The position numbers were made by a program, and so were the translations under genes. From an uncultured Collinsella sp. (GTDB lineage: Bacteria > Actinomycetota > Coriobacteriia > Coriobacteriales > Coriobacteriaceae), in contig URKG01000003.1 in the NCBI GenBank assembly GCA_900548265.1, positions 1-64,000 of the forward strand: 64,000 bases of DNA, given 5' to 3'. Below are positions 41,501 to 49,573 of the stretch, in pieces (positions within the stretch are counted from its first letter, which is position 1; each line of letters starts with the position of its first letter). A model generated the notes under the pieces. The model had not been told where the DNA came from. It ran no database searches and saw only the letters and a program-made list of their open reading frames with translations.

Positions 41501-42728
41501 TGTCGAATGCGTCCATCATGGCGATATAGCGCTCATCCGCCTCCGCGCCCGTTCCCGCAAAGAGCTTCTTTACGGATTTAGCGAAGTCATCGTAAGACAG
41601 TTTATGCAGGTCATATGCGGTGTAACCCTGTGCCTTAGAGACATCGTAGTCGCGCGAGGGGTCATCGCTATTCGAATCATGATAGGTTGCGCCGCGGAAG
41701 AAAGACTCATATGAGCCGGGAGCATATTCGCGGACCAAAGTCTTGAGCCGATCAAGATCATTCGCGTAACAATTGTATTTTTCGATCATGTTGACCGAGA
41801 TAGTCTGTCCCTCAGCATAGGACAAAAGCCCCTGCAGCACATAGGCAGAGTAAACACCGCAAACGGACTCAAGAAGCTCGACGCAGTCATCGGGACATGC
41901 GGCCTGCAGCGCTTCTAGCTTCTCGTCATCCGAAAGCGCGAGCTTAGTTGCCTCGCATTCAAAATCGCCAAAGACGTCTTTGAACTCACACTGAAGGCCA
42001 ACGACAGCGTTCGACAAAGCCTTCGCCAGCTTTTTGTTCGCAGCCGCATCCGCAGTGTCCACTTTTACAAGCGCCTGAATGTCTTTTGCCTTTTGCGAAC
42101 GAGAAGACCTCTCGTCAGCGAGAAGCTTTGCGACAGCGCTTTTTTTGATTTTTGTAACATCGTATTCCCTAGACTCGCACCAAGTCTGCAGGGAATCATT
42201 GAGGCGCTCGAGGGCATCGGATGTCTTTGCCGTCTTTGCCGTCAGCTTCTCTCCCTGGCGCAAGAAGTTGCCACGATGCTTAACGATGTTATGGATTGCG
42301 AGATACACCAATCGAAGATCGGCCTGCTCATCGGTATCCATAAGGTAAGTGCGCAGATGATAGATGGTCGGGAAGCGATCGTAGTAATCGGCCTTGGTGA
42401 AGTCCTTGGTAAAAATCGGGTCGCCTTCGATGGTTCGCGACTGATTGAGTCGCATGAAAAAGCCCGGGTCGACCTCGCTCATCGCGGGCTCGAACAGCTT
42501 TTGCAGCAAGTCGAGGCGCCAACGACGACGCACGTAACGGCGGCGCTGCCCACGATGAACGCGCGCCTCGGACGCCGGCTGCGCACTATCGAACAAACGA
42601 CTGCCCCACGTCGGTTGCTTCTTAAAATGCAGAAGCTTGCCCCGGGCATCAGTCACCGCCCAACCAACGGAGCCGGTTCCCATGTCGAGGCCGATATTGT
42701 AGTCGCCAGAGTAGTTTCTTAAATTCAT
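38502..42728 (-). CDS. cas9: CRISPR effector nuclease Cas9 (type II-A, 1408 aa)
   Basis: Cas9 uses a crRNA:tracrRNA pair to cut double-stranded DNA. RuvC-I is NIGLDMGTGSVGWAV with catalytic Asp15. An Arg-rich bridge helix spans about residues 55-80 (RGQRRRYVRRRWRLDLLQ). RuvC-II is VFVEVTR near residue 800, HNH is YEVDHIIPRAYIKDDSLENK near residue 889, and RuvC-III is HHAHDA near residue 1023. All nuclease residues are present and the frame is unbroken, so the protein should be active. GAAGGG precedes the ATG. It is the first gene of the cas9-cas1-cas2-csn2 operon. The PAM is not predictable from the C-terminal domain by eye. Confidence 0.98.
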   Translation of the reverse strand: MNLRNYSGDYNIGLDMGTGSVGWAVTDARGKLLHFKKQPTWGSRLFDSAQPASEARVHRGQRRRYVRRRWRLDLLQKLFEPAMSEVDPGFFMRLNQSRTIEGDPIFTKDFTKADYYDRFPTIYHLRTYLMDTDEQADLRLVYLAIHNIVKHRGNFLRQGEKLTAKTAKTSDALERLNDSLQTWCESREYDVTKIKKSAVAKLLADERSSRSQKAKDIQALVKVDTADAAANKKLAKALSNAVVGLQCEFKDVFGDFECEATKLALSDDEKLEALQAACPDDCVELLESVCGVYSAYVLQGLLSYAEGQTISVNMIEKYNCYANDLDRLKTLVREYAPGSYESFFRGATYHDSNSDDPSRDYDVSKAQGYTAYDLHKLSYDDFAKSVKKLFAGTGAEADERYIAMMDAFDKQRFLRRLKTSDNGAIYYQLHLEELQAILKNQGRFYPFLKDEAAKIESLVTFRIPYYVGPLTPKNAAQDKHGNHRFQWSERKPGMEDATITPWNWDTVIDKNKSAENFIMRMTGDCTYLAGEKVLPKQSLLYEEFCVLNELNGVRWSEDGDDWQRLDAAQREGIVHELFHKKRRVTYKMIADWLVKEGDATNPVVRGGQGESGLESKMGSYIFFAKNIFDVEELSRAEYPVIEKIILWNTLFEDRSILREKLQDEFGPSGNGMLDAEQIKKICKKRLTGWGRLSEKFLTGIRIDTQAGRSMSIMDVLREGNPSSERRLGETMVMMEILHDNTLGFQEKVDEHNRKYYAEHEKSLGVNELPGSPAIRRSLNQAIRIVDEIAKIAGHAPANVFVEVTRDEDEKKKGKRTTKRWDAIEDALKAFKAEGGDLAVMGDFKELKAANVDLDERLTLYLMQNGKCLYSGRAIDLNKLMTGSGEYEVDHIIPRAYIKDDSLENKALVYREENQHKTDQLLIDKSIRWKMGERWKQLHQAKLIGDKKYRNLLRSSINENAMRGFVARQLVETSQMVKMAQALLEARYADEGTKIVPVKASVSHNLREAAGLVKCREANDFHHAHDAYLACRLGLFIQMRHPGMYENPIGYSHVIKKYVREQSELFKKTHRMPGSAGFVVNSFMTAGFDPETGEVFDDAWTADDEVKRYRGKYLPDGWNAAAEVEGIRRALNYRQCYISRMPQEDTGAFWKATIYSPRDPKMGAKLELSTKQGLDAKQYGGFSSQQFAYFFIYEAKKKGKPVFRFSQVPVWLAARIEGDSAALGEYARGLAGKEGLEYVGITRSKIYKKQLIEVDGDQVFITGAEEVRNAQELAFSRSEVALIDTSVRHLKLGTPLPDSYKTDATDLIGEIARRGMIAARGLMNKLSLDNKLGLLGTADETAVARLLVQLVAICNGFDRQIDLTVIGGAKTAGQYKMTFSSKINDPKTSFYIVDQSVTGMFERRTRVGI

Positions 42729-42768
42729 GTCGACCAGCCCTTCTGCGCTGTGTTACAGTTGCCTTGTC

Positions 42769-42894
42769 GATTACCAGTTACATCGACACTGCGAGTCAAA
42801 ATACGGCTTTGCCAAAAATGCCTTCCTTGGAAGGCGTCCCGTAGGGGACAATTTGACTTGCCAGAGGGGTTCCATTTGGGACCCCTCTTTTTTT
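42769..42894 (+). ncRNA. tracrRNA
   Basis: The anti-repeat begins at 42769 (GATTACCAGTTACATCGACA) and matches the array repeat at 23 of the first 24 positions. It then breaks into GAGTCAAAATACGGCTTTGCC-type sequence that parallels the bulge and nexus of the S. pyogenes tracrRNA. Two further hairpins follow (GCCTTCC/GGAAGGC at 42820-42835, GTCCC/GGGAC at 42836-42849). A 10-bp terminator stem (42864-42887) with a seven-T tract ends it. It is transcribed divergently from cas9, whose ATG is only 41 bases away. Confidence 0.93.
42770..42799 (-). promoter_or_regulatory. Predicted cas9 promoter inside the tracrRNA anti-repeat
   Basis: On the minus strand TTGACT (42799-42794) and GGTAAT (42775-42770) are spaced by 18 bases, five of six and four of six matches to the -35 and -10 consensus. 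Transcription would start near 42763, about 35 bases before the cas9 ATG. Both boxes lie within the tracrRNA gene, so the two transcripts overlap antisense. Not verified experimentally. Confidence 0.5.
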
Positions 42895-43015
42895 GATACT
42901 ACTACCGCATACGGACATTTTTTAATAGCTATCAGCAAACGTAATGTTGCTCAACGTTTGCGCTGTGAGCATGTGTGTTTAATGGAGTGCCTGCGGGTCC
43001 TGTCGCCGCACAAAA

Positions 43016-43049
43016 ACGGGGCGGCCCGCACCCCTGCGAGCCGCCCCGT
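43016..43049 (-). terminator. Terminator of the zinc-ribbon protein gene at 43092
   Basis: On the minus strand ACGGGGCGGCTCGC and GCGGGCCGCCCCGT pair over 14 bp (one mismatch) and run into TTTTTG. The 100 bases between it and the tracrRNA terminator contain no clear feature. Confidence 0.85.
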
Positions 43050-43091
43050 GCCCCTAGCTATCGCGTCATAAGGCTAACCAGCGCCACTCCC

Positions 43092-44429
43092 CTACTTACC
43101 AAATATCGCGCCAAACAAACCCTTGCGTTTGGGCTTTTCTTCTCGGTAGGAACCCTCGGCTGCGGCTGTAACCTGCCGCGGTTGTTCGCCACCTCCACGA
43201 CGCACGATCTGGTATAGGAAGGGCGATTTAACGTATTTGACCTCGATGGGCGTGGCGTGCACGGTGCTTTCGCTCGACAGCATCACGTTGGGATTGAGCG
43301 GTGCCACCACATGCGTCTCGCGTTTGTCGCTAAACACCACCGCGGCCGCACGACCCGTCTGGCCGTTCACGGCAATGCGCACCTGCTCGCCATCGCGGCT
43401 GTCCGTCGCCGGACGATCGACAAAGTAGACCGGCACCATCACCAGGCCGTCCTTATGCTTGCGGGCCTTGCGCGCCCAGGCGCGGATGCTCTTTTTATTG
43501 AGCCCCAGTACCGCCTCGGCATCGTTGCCGGCAACATCGAGCGCCAGCTTATCAATGACCACCTGGTCCTTGGTAGACGCATCGACGGAGACAACGCGGA
43601 AGTCGCCCTCCTGCATGGCAGGATCAAACGGCCCCACCTTGCCAAAGTCCCACGGCTCCAAAATGCCCATAAGACGAACGTCCAGGTAGTTTGCCCGCGG
43701 ATACGCCCAGTCGAGCACCTCGTAGTACACCAGGGTCTCCTTGCTCAGCCCTTTGCCCGGGAAGGACGCCATCATGCGCAGGTCCGCCAGCGCCATGGGG
43801 AAATAGAAGAGCATCATGTCATTTTGGATCGCGTCTTCTACATCGTGCCCGGCAAAGGCGTCCGGGTACTGACGCACCAGCTGCAGCGCGTTGGCACGTG
43901 CCTGCTGCGGCGATATCTCACAGGGGACGCCCTGTTCGGGAACGTATTCGGCACCCACGCCCATGGTCAGGCGTTTGCTAAACGTACCGGGCTTGAGCAG
44001 GTCGGCCACGCCAATCTTGTTGCCGCACGACGGGCACTCAAATACGCGCTGGGTCGATGACCCCTCAAAGGACGCGCCGCAGAAGGGACAGGGAATGCTC
44101 ACGTGCGTCGCCTCTTGGAACTCCTGCGCCGTGCCGCGGTCCTCCCACAGCAGATGCTCCAGAACCGACTGGTTGCGCCAGTGCGCATTGAAGAAATACC
44201 AGTCCGGGTCCTCTGGGCGCTCGAGCTGCGAGACGTGCGTGAGCTTGAGCAGCCCGTCAACCACCGTCAGCGGCGTATGACGGATACCCAGGGCGCTCTT
44301 GGGCTCCCCGGCGTCCGCTTGCCACGGAATAACCGTTTCGCAATAGGCGCACTCAAAGCTGCGCTTTGCCTGGTGCGAATACATGGGGCCGCCGCAGTTT
44401 TGGCATTTAATGGCAAACATCTCGTCCAT
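43092..44429 (-). CDS. Protein with two zinc-ribbon modules (445 aa)
   Basis: The 445-residue protein has two CxxC...CxxC zinc ribbons: IKCQNCGGPMYSH...FECAYCE near residues 7-32 and IPCPFCGASFEG...FECPSCGN near residues 110-136. A larger C-terminal domain (about 180-400) has strands such as GLVMVPVYFVDRPA and no recognised family. The tail is basic (KPKRKGLFGAIFGK). No membrane segment is evident. AAGGAGG precedes the ATG. It follows the CRISPR locus but shares no obvious link with it. Function unknown. Confidence 0.75.
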   Translation of the reverse strand: MDEMFAIKCQNCGGPMYSHQAKRSFECAYCETVIPWQADAGEPKSALGIRHTPLTVVDGLLKLTHVSQLERPEDPDWYFFNAHWRNQSVLEHLLWEDRGTAQEFQEATHVSIPCPFCGASFEGSSTQRVFECPSCGNKIGVADLLKPGTFSKRLTMGVGAEYVPEQGVPCEISPQQARANALQLVRQYPDAFAGHDVEDAIQNDMMLFYFPMALADLRMMASFPGKGLSKETLVYYEVLDWAYPRANYLDVRLMGILEPWDFGKVGPFDPAMQEGDFRVVSVDASTKDQVVIDKLALDVAGNDAEAVLGLNKKSIRAWARKARKHKDGLVMVPVYFVDRPATDSRDGEQVRIAVNGQTGRAAAVVFSDKRETHVVAPLNPNVMLSSESTVHATPIEVKYVKSPFLYQIVRRGGGEQPRQVTAAAEGSYREEKPKRKGLFGAIFGK

Positions 44430-44690
44430 GGAAACGTCCTCCTTTGCACAGGGCTGTCGACATTAAGTATGTCGAGCAAATCGACGCGTGCCCATACCCA
44501 TGTGGCCCAAAATGGAGCACTCGGTCGGACGGGAAGGCGCAGTGAACTCGAAGGCGCGCGGGCAGTCGTCCCCCTCCGCCTCGCGCCCGTTAGCGCCGGC
44601 AGACCATTGCTGCATTTTCTGAGCATCGGTACACGTTGCGTCTGTGCGAGCTACACTATCCCCTTAAACATGATTGTGAGGACGATCGTT

Positions 44691-45872
44691 ATGCTATTTG
44701 TAAATCGGCTGGTACATACGCTTGTTCCCGGCAGCGAAAGCGAGCCGGTCGATAGCCCCTGCCGCACCAACGCGGGTTTTGCCGCAAGCCTCATCTGCAT
44801 CGGGCTCAACATCACACTGTGCCTGGCCAAGGGCATAGCCGGTCTGCTCGCGGGCTCCGTCTCGCTTATCGCCGACGCCTTCAACAACCTTTCCGACGCC
44901 TCGAGCAACATCGTGAGCCTGCTCGGATTCCGCCTTGCCAGCCGCCCGGCCGACGAGGGGCACCCTTATGGTCACGGCCGCTACGAGTACCTCGCCGGCT
45001 TGTTTGTCGCCGTTCTCGTTTGCGCCGTCGGCATCAACCTGATCTTGGAGTCGGTCACCAAGATCATCAAGCCCTCCCCCACCGCGTATTCGGCGCTCTC
45101 CATGGCAGCCCTTGTCCTGTCCATGCTCGTCAAGTTTTGGATGGCGGCGTTCAACCGCACGCTGGGCAACCGCATCGATTCCGAGACGCTTATCGCCACG
45201 GCGCAGGATTCCAAAAACGACGTCATTACCTCGGCCTCGGTCCTGGCCGCAGCGCTTATTTCGCAAACGACCGGCTTTGACCTCGATGGCTGGGCGGGCC
45301 TGGGCGTGGGCATCTTCATCTGCATCAGCGGCATGGGCCTGGTGCGCGACGCCATCAGCCCGCTGTTGGGACAAGCGCCCGACCCCAAGCTCGTCCAGGC
45401 AATCCGCGACAAGATCATGTCGTATCCGCAGGTCCTAGGCACGCACGACCTGATGGTGCACGACTACGGCCCCGGCCGCCAGTTTGCCAGCGCACACGTG
45501 GAAATGCCCGGCGAGGGCGATGCGTTTGAACATCACGAGATCCTAGACACCATTGAACACGATATCAAACGGCAGATGGGCATCGGCATCACGCTACACT
45601 GCGACCCCATCGCCACCACCGGCGACGACCTGCGTGGCTGGATCAAGCGCGGCATTGCGCAAATCGACCCCACGCTCTCCATCCACGACCTGCACGAGCA
45701 CGACGGGTTCGTTTCGTTTGACCTGGTGCGTCCCGACGGCTTTGACATATCCGACGAGGAGCTGCTGGAGCTCGTCACGCGCATCGTGCACGAGCGCCGG
45801 CCCGATGTCTCGTGCGTCGTCACATTTGACTCCGGCTTTAGCTCGCCCGACCGGCCGGCCGAGCAGCTGTGA
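44691..45872 (+). CDS. Cation diffusion facilitator transporter
   Basis: The 393-residue protein exports a divalent metal in exchange for protons. The membrane domain spans about residues 25-215. The metal site of helix 2 reads IADAFNNLSDASSN and that of helix 5 reads AQDSKNDVITS; Asp at both sites is typical of Mn/Fe-type members rather than Zn (His/Asp) ones, so manganese or iron is the more likely cargo. The cytosolic C-terminal domain contains HDLMVHDYGPG and further His/Asp residues, then a C-terminal extension of about 90 residues. The ATG at 44691 follows GTGAGGA by eight bases; an ATG at 44670 lacks a ribosome site. The 261-base gap upstream shows no other feature. Confidence 0.9.
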   Translation: MLFVNRLVHTLVPGSESEPVDSPCRTNAGFAASLICIGLNITLCLAKGIAGLLAGSVSLIADAFNNLSDASSNIVSLLGFRLASRPADEGHPYGHGRYEYLAGLFVAVLVCAVGINLILESVTKIIKPSPTAYSALSMAALVLSMLVKFWMAAFNRTLGNRIDSETLIATAQDSKNDVITSASVLAAALISQTTGFDLDGWAGLGVGIFICISGMGLVRDAISPLLGQAPDPKLVQAIRDKIMSYPQVLGTHDLMVHDYGPGRQFASAHVEMPGEGDAFEHHEILDTIEHDIKRQMGIGITLHCDPIATTGDDLRGWIKRGIAQIDPTLSIHDLHEHDGFVSFDLVRPDGFDISDEELLELVTRIVHERRPDVSCVVTFDSGFSSPDRPAEQL

Positions 45873-45882
45873 TCGACAGCAA

Positions 45883-45948
45883 AACGGGGCGCAGGACCGC
45901 CGACCAACGCGCCTACGCGCCCGGTCACGCGATCCTGCGCCCCGTTTT
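45883..45948 (+). terminator. Terminator after the cation transporter
   Basis: AAACGGGGCGCAGGA and TCCTGCGCCCCGTTT form a long perfect stem with a 36-base loop, followed by T residues, and A residues precede it on the other side, so it can serve both convergent genes. Confidence 0.85.
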
Positions 45949-45982
45949 TGTTTGAACTGCTAAGGCTCTAGCCGCTCGGCCG

Positions 45983-46939
45983 CTAGTTCCCCTGCGCGCC
46001 CGAAATGCCGTTTTGCAGGGCATCCCAGGCGTTCGTTGCCATATCGCCCAGGTTCTGTGCGGTATCGCCGAGGTTCTGAGCCGTACCGCCCAGCTCTTGG
46101 ACCTTATCCCCCAGCTCCTGCGCCTTGTTGCTCAGGTCCTCCAGCGTGTTGGAGCTCGAGCTGTCCGCGCCGCCCTGGTCGCCGGACGCATTACCCGACG
46201 AGCTGCCCTTGCGCGTGAGCTGAATCTCGAGGTTACCGTTGTCGTTATAGTAGGCAGACGTCACGACCCAATTGGCATCGACAACGGGCGTTGAGCCGTC
46301 GTCGGTCAGAATCACGGCATTCGAAAGATCGGCCCCGCGTGACTTGAGGAGCTTCTTGGCGTTGGACCAGTACTGTCCCGGGATATCGCTCAGGTCGACG
46401 GTGCCGGACTGGGTAGTCTCGGTCTGCTCGGCCGTGGTATCAGTCGTGGCGCCCCGCTTGTTGAGCATGCCCGACACAATGGCAAACACAACCGACAAGG
46501 CAAAGAAGATCGCCAACACGATGAGGATCTTCTTGATCACGCTCGACGAACGCGAGGGCTTCTTCTCCTCGTCCTCACCATACTGAGGGATGGACTTGGG
46601 ATACTCACGATACGGCTCGCGCGCATATCGGTCGCGCGACTCGTAGCGCGGTTGTGCCGTGCGCGGCATATATGTCGTCTGCTGAGGTTGTGGAATGGGA
46701 TTTTGCAGCAGGTCATCATAAGGGTCTGCCGCCGCGTTGCCGTAGGGGCTCTGCGACGAGGCGCCATACGGGTCCTGCGCTGCGTTTCCGTAATTCACAA
46801 CGCGCGTGGGATCGGCCGACGCCTGCGTCGTATCGGGGGCAGCGTAGCCGGGATTCGGCACGACGCGGGTCTCATCGGCGCCATTGCCCGTCCGCGGGGA
46901 GCCGTAGCCACCCATTACGGTCGTCTTATCCTGGTCCAT
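45983..46939 (-). CDS. Membrane protein with Tyr/Pro/Gln-rich N-terminal tail
   Basis: The 318-residue protein has a cytoplasmic, low-complexity N-terminus of about 130 residues (repeated ADPTRV, NAAQDPYG, NAAADPYD), one membrane helix near residues 137-160 (ILIVLAIFFALSVVFAIVSG), and an outer domain of about 80 residues (SDIPGQYWSNAKKLLKSRGA). The C-terminal part is Ser/Gly-rich, then repeats LG(D/G)TAQNLGD-like heptads. AAAGGAA precedes the ATG. The N-terminus resembles substrate tails of bacterial Ser/Thr kinases, but that is a guess. Unrecognised family. Confidence 0.75.
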   Translation of the reverse strand: MDQDKTTVMGGYGSPRTGNGADETRVVPNPGYAAPDTTQASADPTRVVNYGNAAQDPYGASSQSPYGNAAADPYDDLLQNPIPQPQQTTYMPRTAQPRYESRDRYAREPYREYPKSIPQYGEDEEKKPSRSSSVIKKILIVLAIFFALSVVFAIVSGMLNKRGATTDTTAEQTETTQSGTVDLSDIPGQYWSNAKKLLKSRGADLSNAVILTDDGSTPVVDANWVVTSAYYNDNGNLEIQLTRKGSSSGNASGDQGGADSSSSNTLEDLSNKAQELGDKVQELGGTAQNLGDTAQNLGDMATNAWDALQNGISGAQGN

Positions 46940-47077
46940 GCAACGATTCCTTTCCGTCGCCTGTAAGCATCAAGTTATCCATGCATTCTACCCGCGCAAA
47001 AGCCTATGATGGGCAAAGCTCGTCGGTATCTACAAGACATGCGCGGCCGACGGTCACAAGCGAATCGAGGATATGTC

Positions 47078-47314
47078 ATGGCAAAAAGCAAGCTCATCAA
47101 AGACACGACGCGCGCCGAACGTGAGGAGATCATCAAGCTAGCGCTCGCTGGCTGCGGCAACGGCAGTTGCGACAACTGCGGCAGTTGCAGCTTGGGAGCC
47201 GGCGATCCGTACGGCACCTACCAGCCCTACATTGACGGCGAGATGGAAATCGCCGACATCAACATGATGGTCGCCGAGCGCAACGCCAAACTCTTCGGCC
47301 TCCAGCGCGGCTAA
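47078..47314 (+). CDS. Small Cys-rich protein (78 aa)
   Basis: The 78-residue protein has a basic, helical N-terminus (MAKSKLIKDTTRAEREEIIK) and a five-cysteine cluster CGNGSCDNCGSC near residues 31-42, which could bind a metal or Fe-S cluster. An acidic C-terminal part follows (GEMEIADINMMVAERN). The ATG is preceded by GAGGAT. It is divergent from the membrane protein upstream and followed by a hairpin at 47340. Family not recognised. Confidence 0.65.
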   Translation: MAKSKLIKDTTRAEREEIIKLALAGCGNGSCDNCGSCSLGAGDPYGTYQPYIDGEMEIADINMMVAERNAKLFGLQRG

Positions 47315-47315
47315 C

Positions 47316-47340
47316 GATCCCTTGGGGACGGAGGAAAAAG
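47316..47340. repeat. 25-bp repeat GATCCCTTGGGGACG..., copy 1
   Basis: GATCCCTTGGGGACGGAGGA followed by AAAAG recurs at 49549-49573 with one change. Both copies run straight into a GC-rich terminator hairpin, so the repeat is tied to gene ends. Confidence 0.55.
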
Positions 47341-47378
47341 TCCCCGGCGACGCTGCGTTTTGCGTCACCGGGGAACTT
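47340..47378. terminator. Hairpin after the Cys-rich gene
   Basis: GTCCCCGGCGACGC pairs with GCGTCACCGGGGA (one mismatch) around TGCGTTTT and is followed by ACTTTG. It lies between convergent genes, with A residues on the other side. Confidence 0.65.
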
Positions 47379-47404
47379 TGTAATTCGCTTCTTGCGGCTT
47401 TACT

Positions 47405-49438
47405 CTACTCGTTGGGTACGTACGTGGCCCTAGCCCGCTCGGGCGTTACATCCTGACCGCAGGAATAGCTCGAGTCGAAGGCATGTGCAACCAAGTCGTG
47501 CGTGTCCCATGCCATGCAGTCAAACTCGCCAGTATCGAGGACAACGATATAGCCCTTGCCGTCGTAGTAGAAATGGTCCTCGGTGTAGTTATCGTCATCG
47601 TCGATGTTGTCTTCGGACACAGAGTCCATATCCGGCTTTGCCGTCTTAATTGCCTGCTTGGCCTCGCTCTTGAGGGTATCGAACGAGAGCCCGTGCTGCG
47701 CAAGCGAGTCCTCGAGCGAAACCTGCTCACCCGTCTTGAGGTTGTAGTACGCCGACCTCGTCATCCGTTCCGATCGATACGGAGGTTGATAGCTGTCGGT
47801 AAACGTGCGCACACAGGCAATATCGCCATCGATCGAGACGATCTCGGCGGTATACATCATGGTCACGCGGCTGTCCTCGTCATCCATCGAAGCCTGCTTG
47901 CTCGCGTCGAGCGTGTCCGCAACGAGCTGGACCATATCCTTGTTAAACTTGGCGACACCCACGCCCTGGCCCTTCACCTGGGGATAGGTCCACGTAGCCG
48001 TGATCTGGCACGTGTCATCGGGGGACGGATTCAGCGGGCCTTCGCCAACCGCAGCCGTAAAGTCAACATCCTGCGTGGCAGAAACGGCCTCGTAGCCCAC
48101 CTGCGCACTGCCATCGTCCTTCGATTTCAGCTGCTCCAGCGTCGTGGCCACCGTTGCGATGCTTTTTGCTACAACTTCCTCGCTGCTGAACAACTCAGCG
48201 TCAAACTCACGTACTTCATTGATGTCTTTCACCTTCGAATCGTCAATCGACGCAGGGCCAACAATGGCGCTAAATGATTTGCCGTCATAGGCGTTGAATT
48301 CGCACTCGTAGCCATCATGGGATTGGTTAAAGCCATCGGGGACTTCTTTGAAATTAATTGTCTCCCCATCATGCAGATACCGTTTGAATCCATAGGTACC
48401 ATCGTATTCGTATACGTAAAGCGAGACGCCAGCGCACATGGTGTAAACCTGAGTGTCGGGCTCGTATACCTTCTCGATCTCACCATCGCGATAAGCCCAG
48501 ACCTCTACCTTGGCAGCAGTGGCGCCATTGTCGTTTTCAATCGGCTCGTCAGAGTACTCAATCAACAGTTCGTCCTGGCCATCGCCGTCAAAATCGATGA
48601 GCCTAGCGTAGGCAACGCCCCGTGTTCCAAACATCGAAGAATCATCAATCTCAACAGCCTCGCCCTCGCCGTACTTCTTTTGGTACTCGAGAATTTTGTC
48701 GGTGAACAGCTCTTTTGCCGTCTTGACCGCTGCCTTGGCAGAGGCTTTGGCCTCCTTCTTGGACTGCGTGAGCTCAACGCTCTTAGGGGCGTCCGAACCT
48801 TCCTTGGTATAGTCGACCTTCATGGTGGTCGTGCTCTTCTTTTTGCCCTTGCCTGAGGTGATGGTCATCTGGTATTTCTGGTCGGGCAGCTCGCCAAAGT
48901 CCTCCATGGCAAAACCGTCCTCGCCATCGACCTTAATGGTGTAGCTCTTCCCCTTGCCATTCGCGGGCGCCAGCTCGACGGTATAGCTCTTGAGCTTTTT
49001 TCCTTTGCTGTTCTTGGGCAGCACTTTGGTCTCGCATGCGCAGACAACGTAGCCCTTGCCGCCCGAAGTCACCTCGGACGACGAGCCGATGCGCGGCACG
49101 ACGACGATTGCCGCTACGATAGCGACAACGACAACACCGCCAATAACGGCAGCAACGATACGGCCCCTGTGCTTGGGTTTCTTGGGCTGAGGCGTCGGGA
49201 CAAACGCCTGAGCGGCCTCGGCAGGCTCGGTCATAGGCTCCTCATAACGAGGCTGCGCCGCCATATGAGCCGAGACACCCTGAGGAGCGTGCTGCCCCGC
49301 AGGAGCGGAAGCCGGCGCGTCCTCCACCGGAAACGCCACAGGCTCCGCCTGGTCCTCGGCGCCACCCACGCGGGCCCCGCAGCTCGTGCAAAACGTGGAG
49401 CCATCGGGTATCTGAGCTCCGCACTTGGTGCAATACAT
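47405..49438 (-). CDS. Zinc-ribbon membrane protein 2 (677 aa)
   Basis: The protein begins with a zinc ribbon (MYCTKCGAQIPDGSTFCTSC) almost the same as that of the protein at 26027. A Pro/Ala-rich linker and a membrane helix near residues 98-122 (IVAAVIGGVVVVAIVAAIVV) follow. The outer part has a Lys-rich beta segment, a helical linker, a segment YARLIDFDGDGQDELLIEYS near residue 290 resembling FG-GAP/VCBS-type calcium-binding repeats, and a C-terminal domain like those of DUF3298/RsiV-type proteins (YYNLKTGEQVSLEDSL). GGGAG precedes the ATG, and the TGTTGCGCAACA palindrome lies 83 bases upstream. Envelope sensing is possible but unproven. Confidence 0.78.
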   Translation of the reverse strand: MYCTKCGAQIPDGSTFCTSCGARVGGAEDQAEPVAFPVEDAPASAPAGQHAPQGVSAHMAAQPRYEEPMTEPAEAAQAFVPTPQPKKPKHRGRIVAAVIGGVVVVAIVAAIVVVPRIGSSSEVTSGGKGYVVCACETKVLPKNSKGKKLKSYTVELAPANGKGKSYTIKVDGEDGFAMEDFGELPDQKYQMTITSGKGKKKSTTTMKVDYTKEGSDAPKSVELTQSKKEAKASAKAAVKTAKELFTDKILEYQKKYGEGEAVEIDDSSMFGTRGVAYARLIDFDGDGQDELLIEYSDEPIENDNGATAAKVEVWAYRDGEIEKVYEPDTQVYTMCAGVSLYVYEYDGTYGFKRYLHDGETINFKEVPDGFNQSHDGYECEFNAYDGKSFSAIVGPASIDDSKVKDINEVREFDAELFSSEEVVAKSIATVATTLEQLKSKDDGSAQVGYEAVSATQDVDFTAAVGEGPLNPSPDDTCQITATWTYPQVKGQGVGVAKFNKDMVQLVADTLDASKQASMDDEDSRVTMMYTAEIVSIDGDIACVRTFTDSYQPPYRSERMTRSAYYNLKTGEQVSLEDSLAQHGLSFDTLKSEAKQAIKTAKPDMDSVSEDNIDDDDNYTEDHFYYDGKGYIVVLDTGEFDCMAWDTHDLVAHAFDSSYSCGQDVTPERARATYVPNE

Positions 49439-49519
49439 CGCATCTCCCGTCTCTCGCCGCAGCCGCAATGCGCCCGCGCAATTCTTCCAACTACACCGTA
49501 CGAGAGAAATCCCCATTCT

Positions 49520-49532
49520 TGTTGCGCAACAT
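49520..49532 (-). promoter_or_regulatory. TGTTGCGCAACA palindrome upstream of zinc-ribbon gene 2
   Basis: This is the second occurrence of the 13-base sequence ATGTTGCGCAACA on the minus strand, 83 bases before the start codon; the first is at 26942. A common regulator of the two related membrane proteins is inferred. Confidence 0.5.
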
Positions 49533-49548
49533 TGCCGCCGCAAAAAAT

Positions 49549-49573
49549 GATCCCTTGGGGACGAAGGAAAAAG
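49549..49573. repeat. 25-bp repeat GATCCCTTGGGGACG..., copy 2
   Basis: It matches 47316-47340 at 24 of 25 positions and again abuts a terminator stem. Confidence 0.55.
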
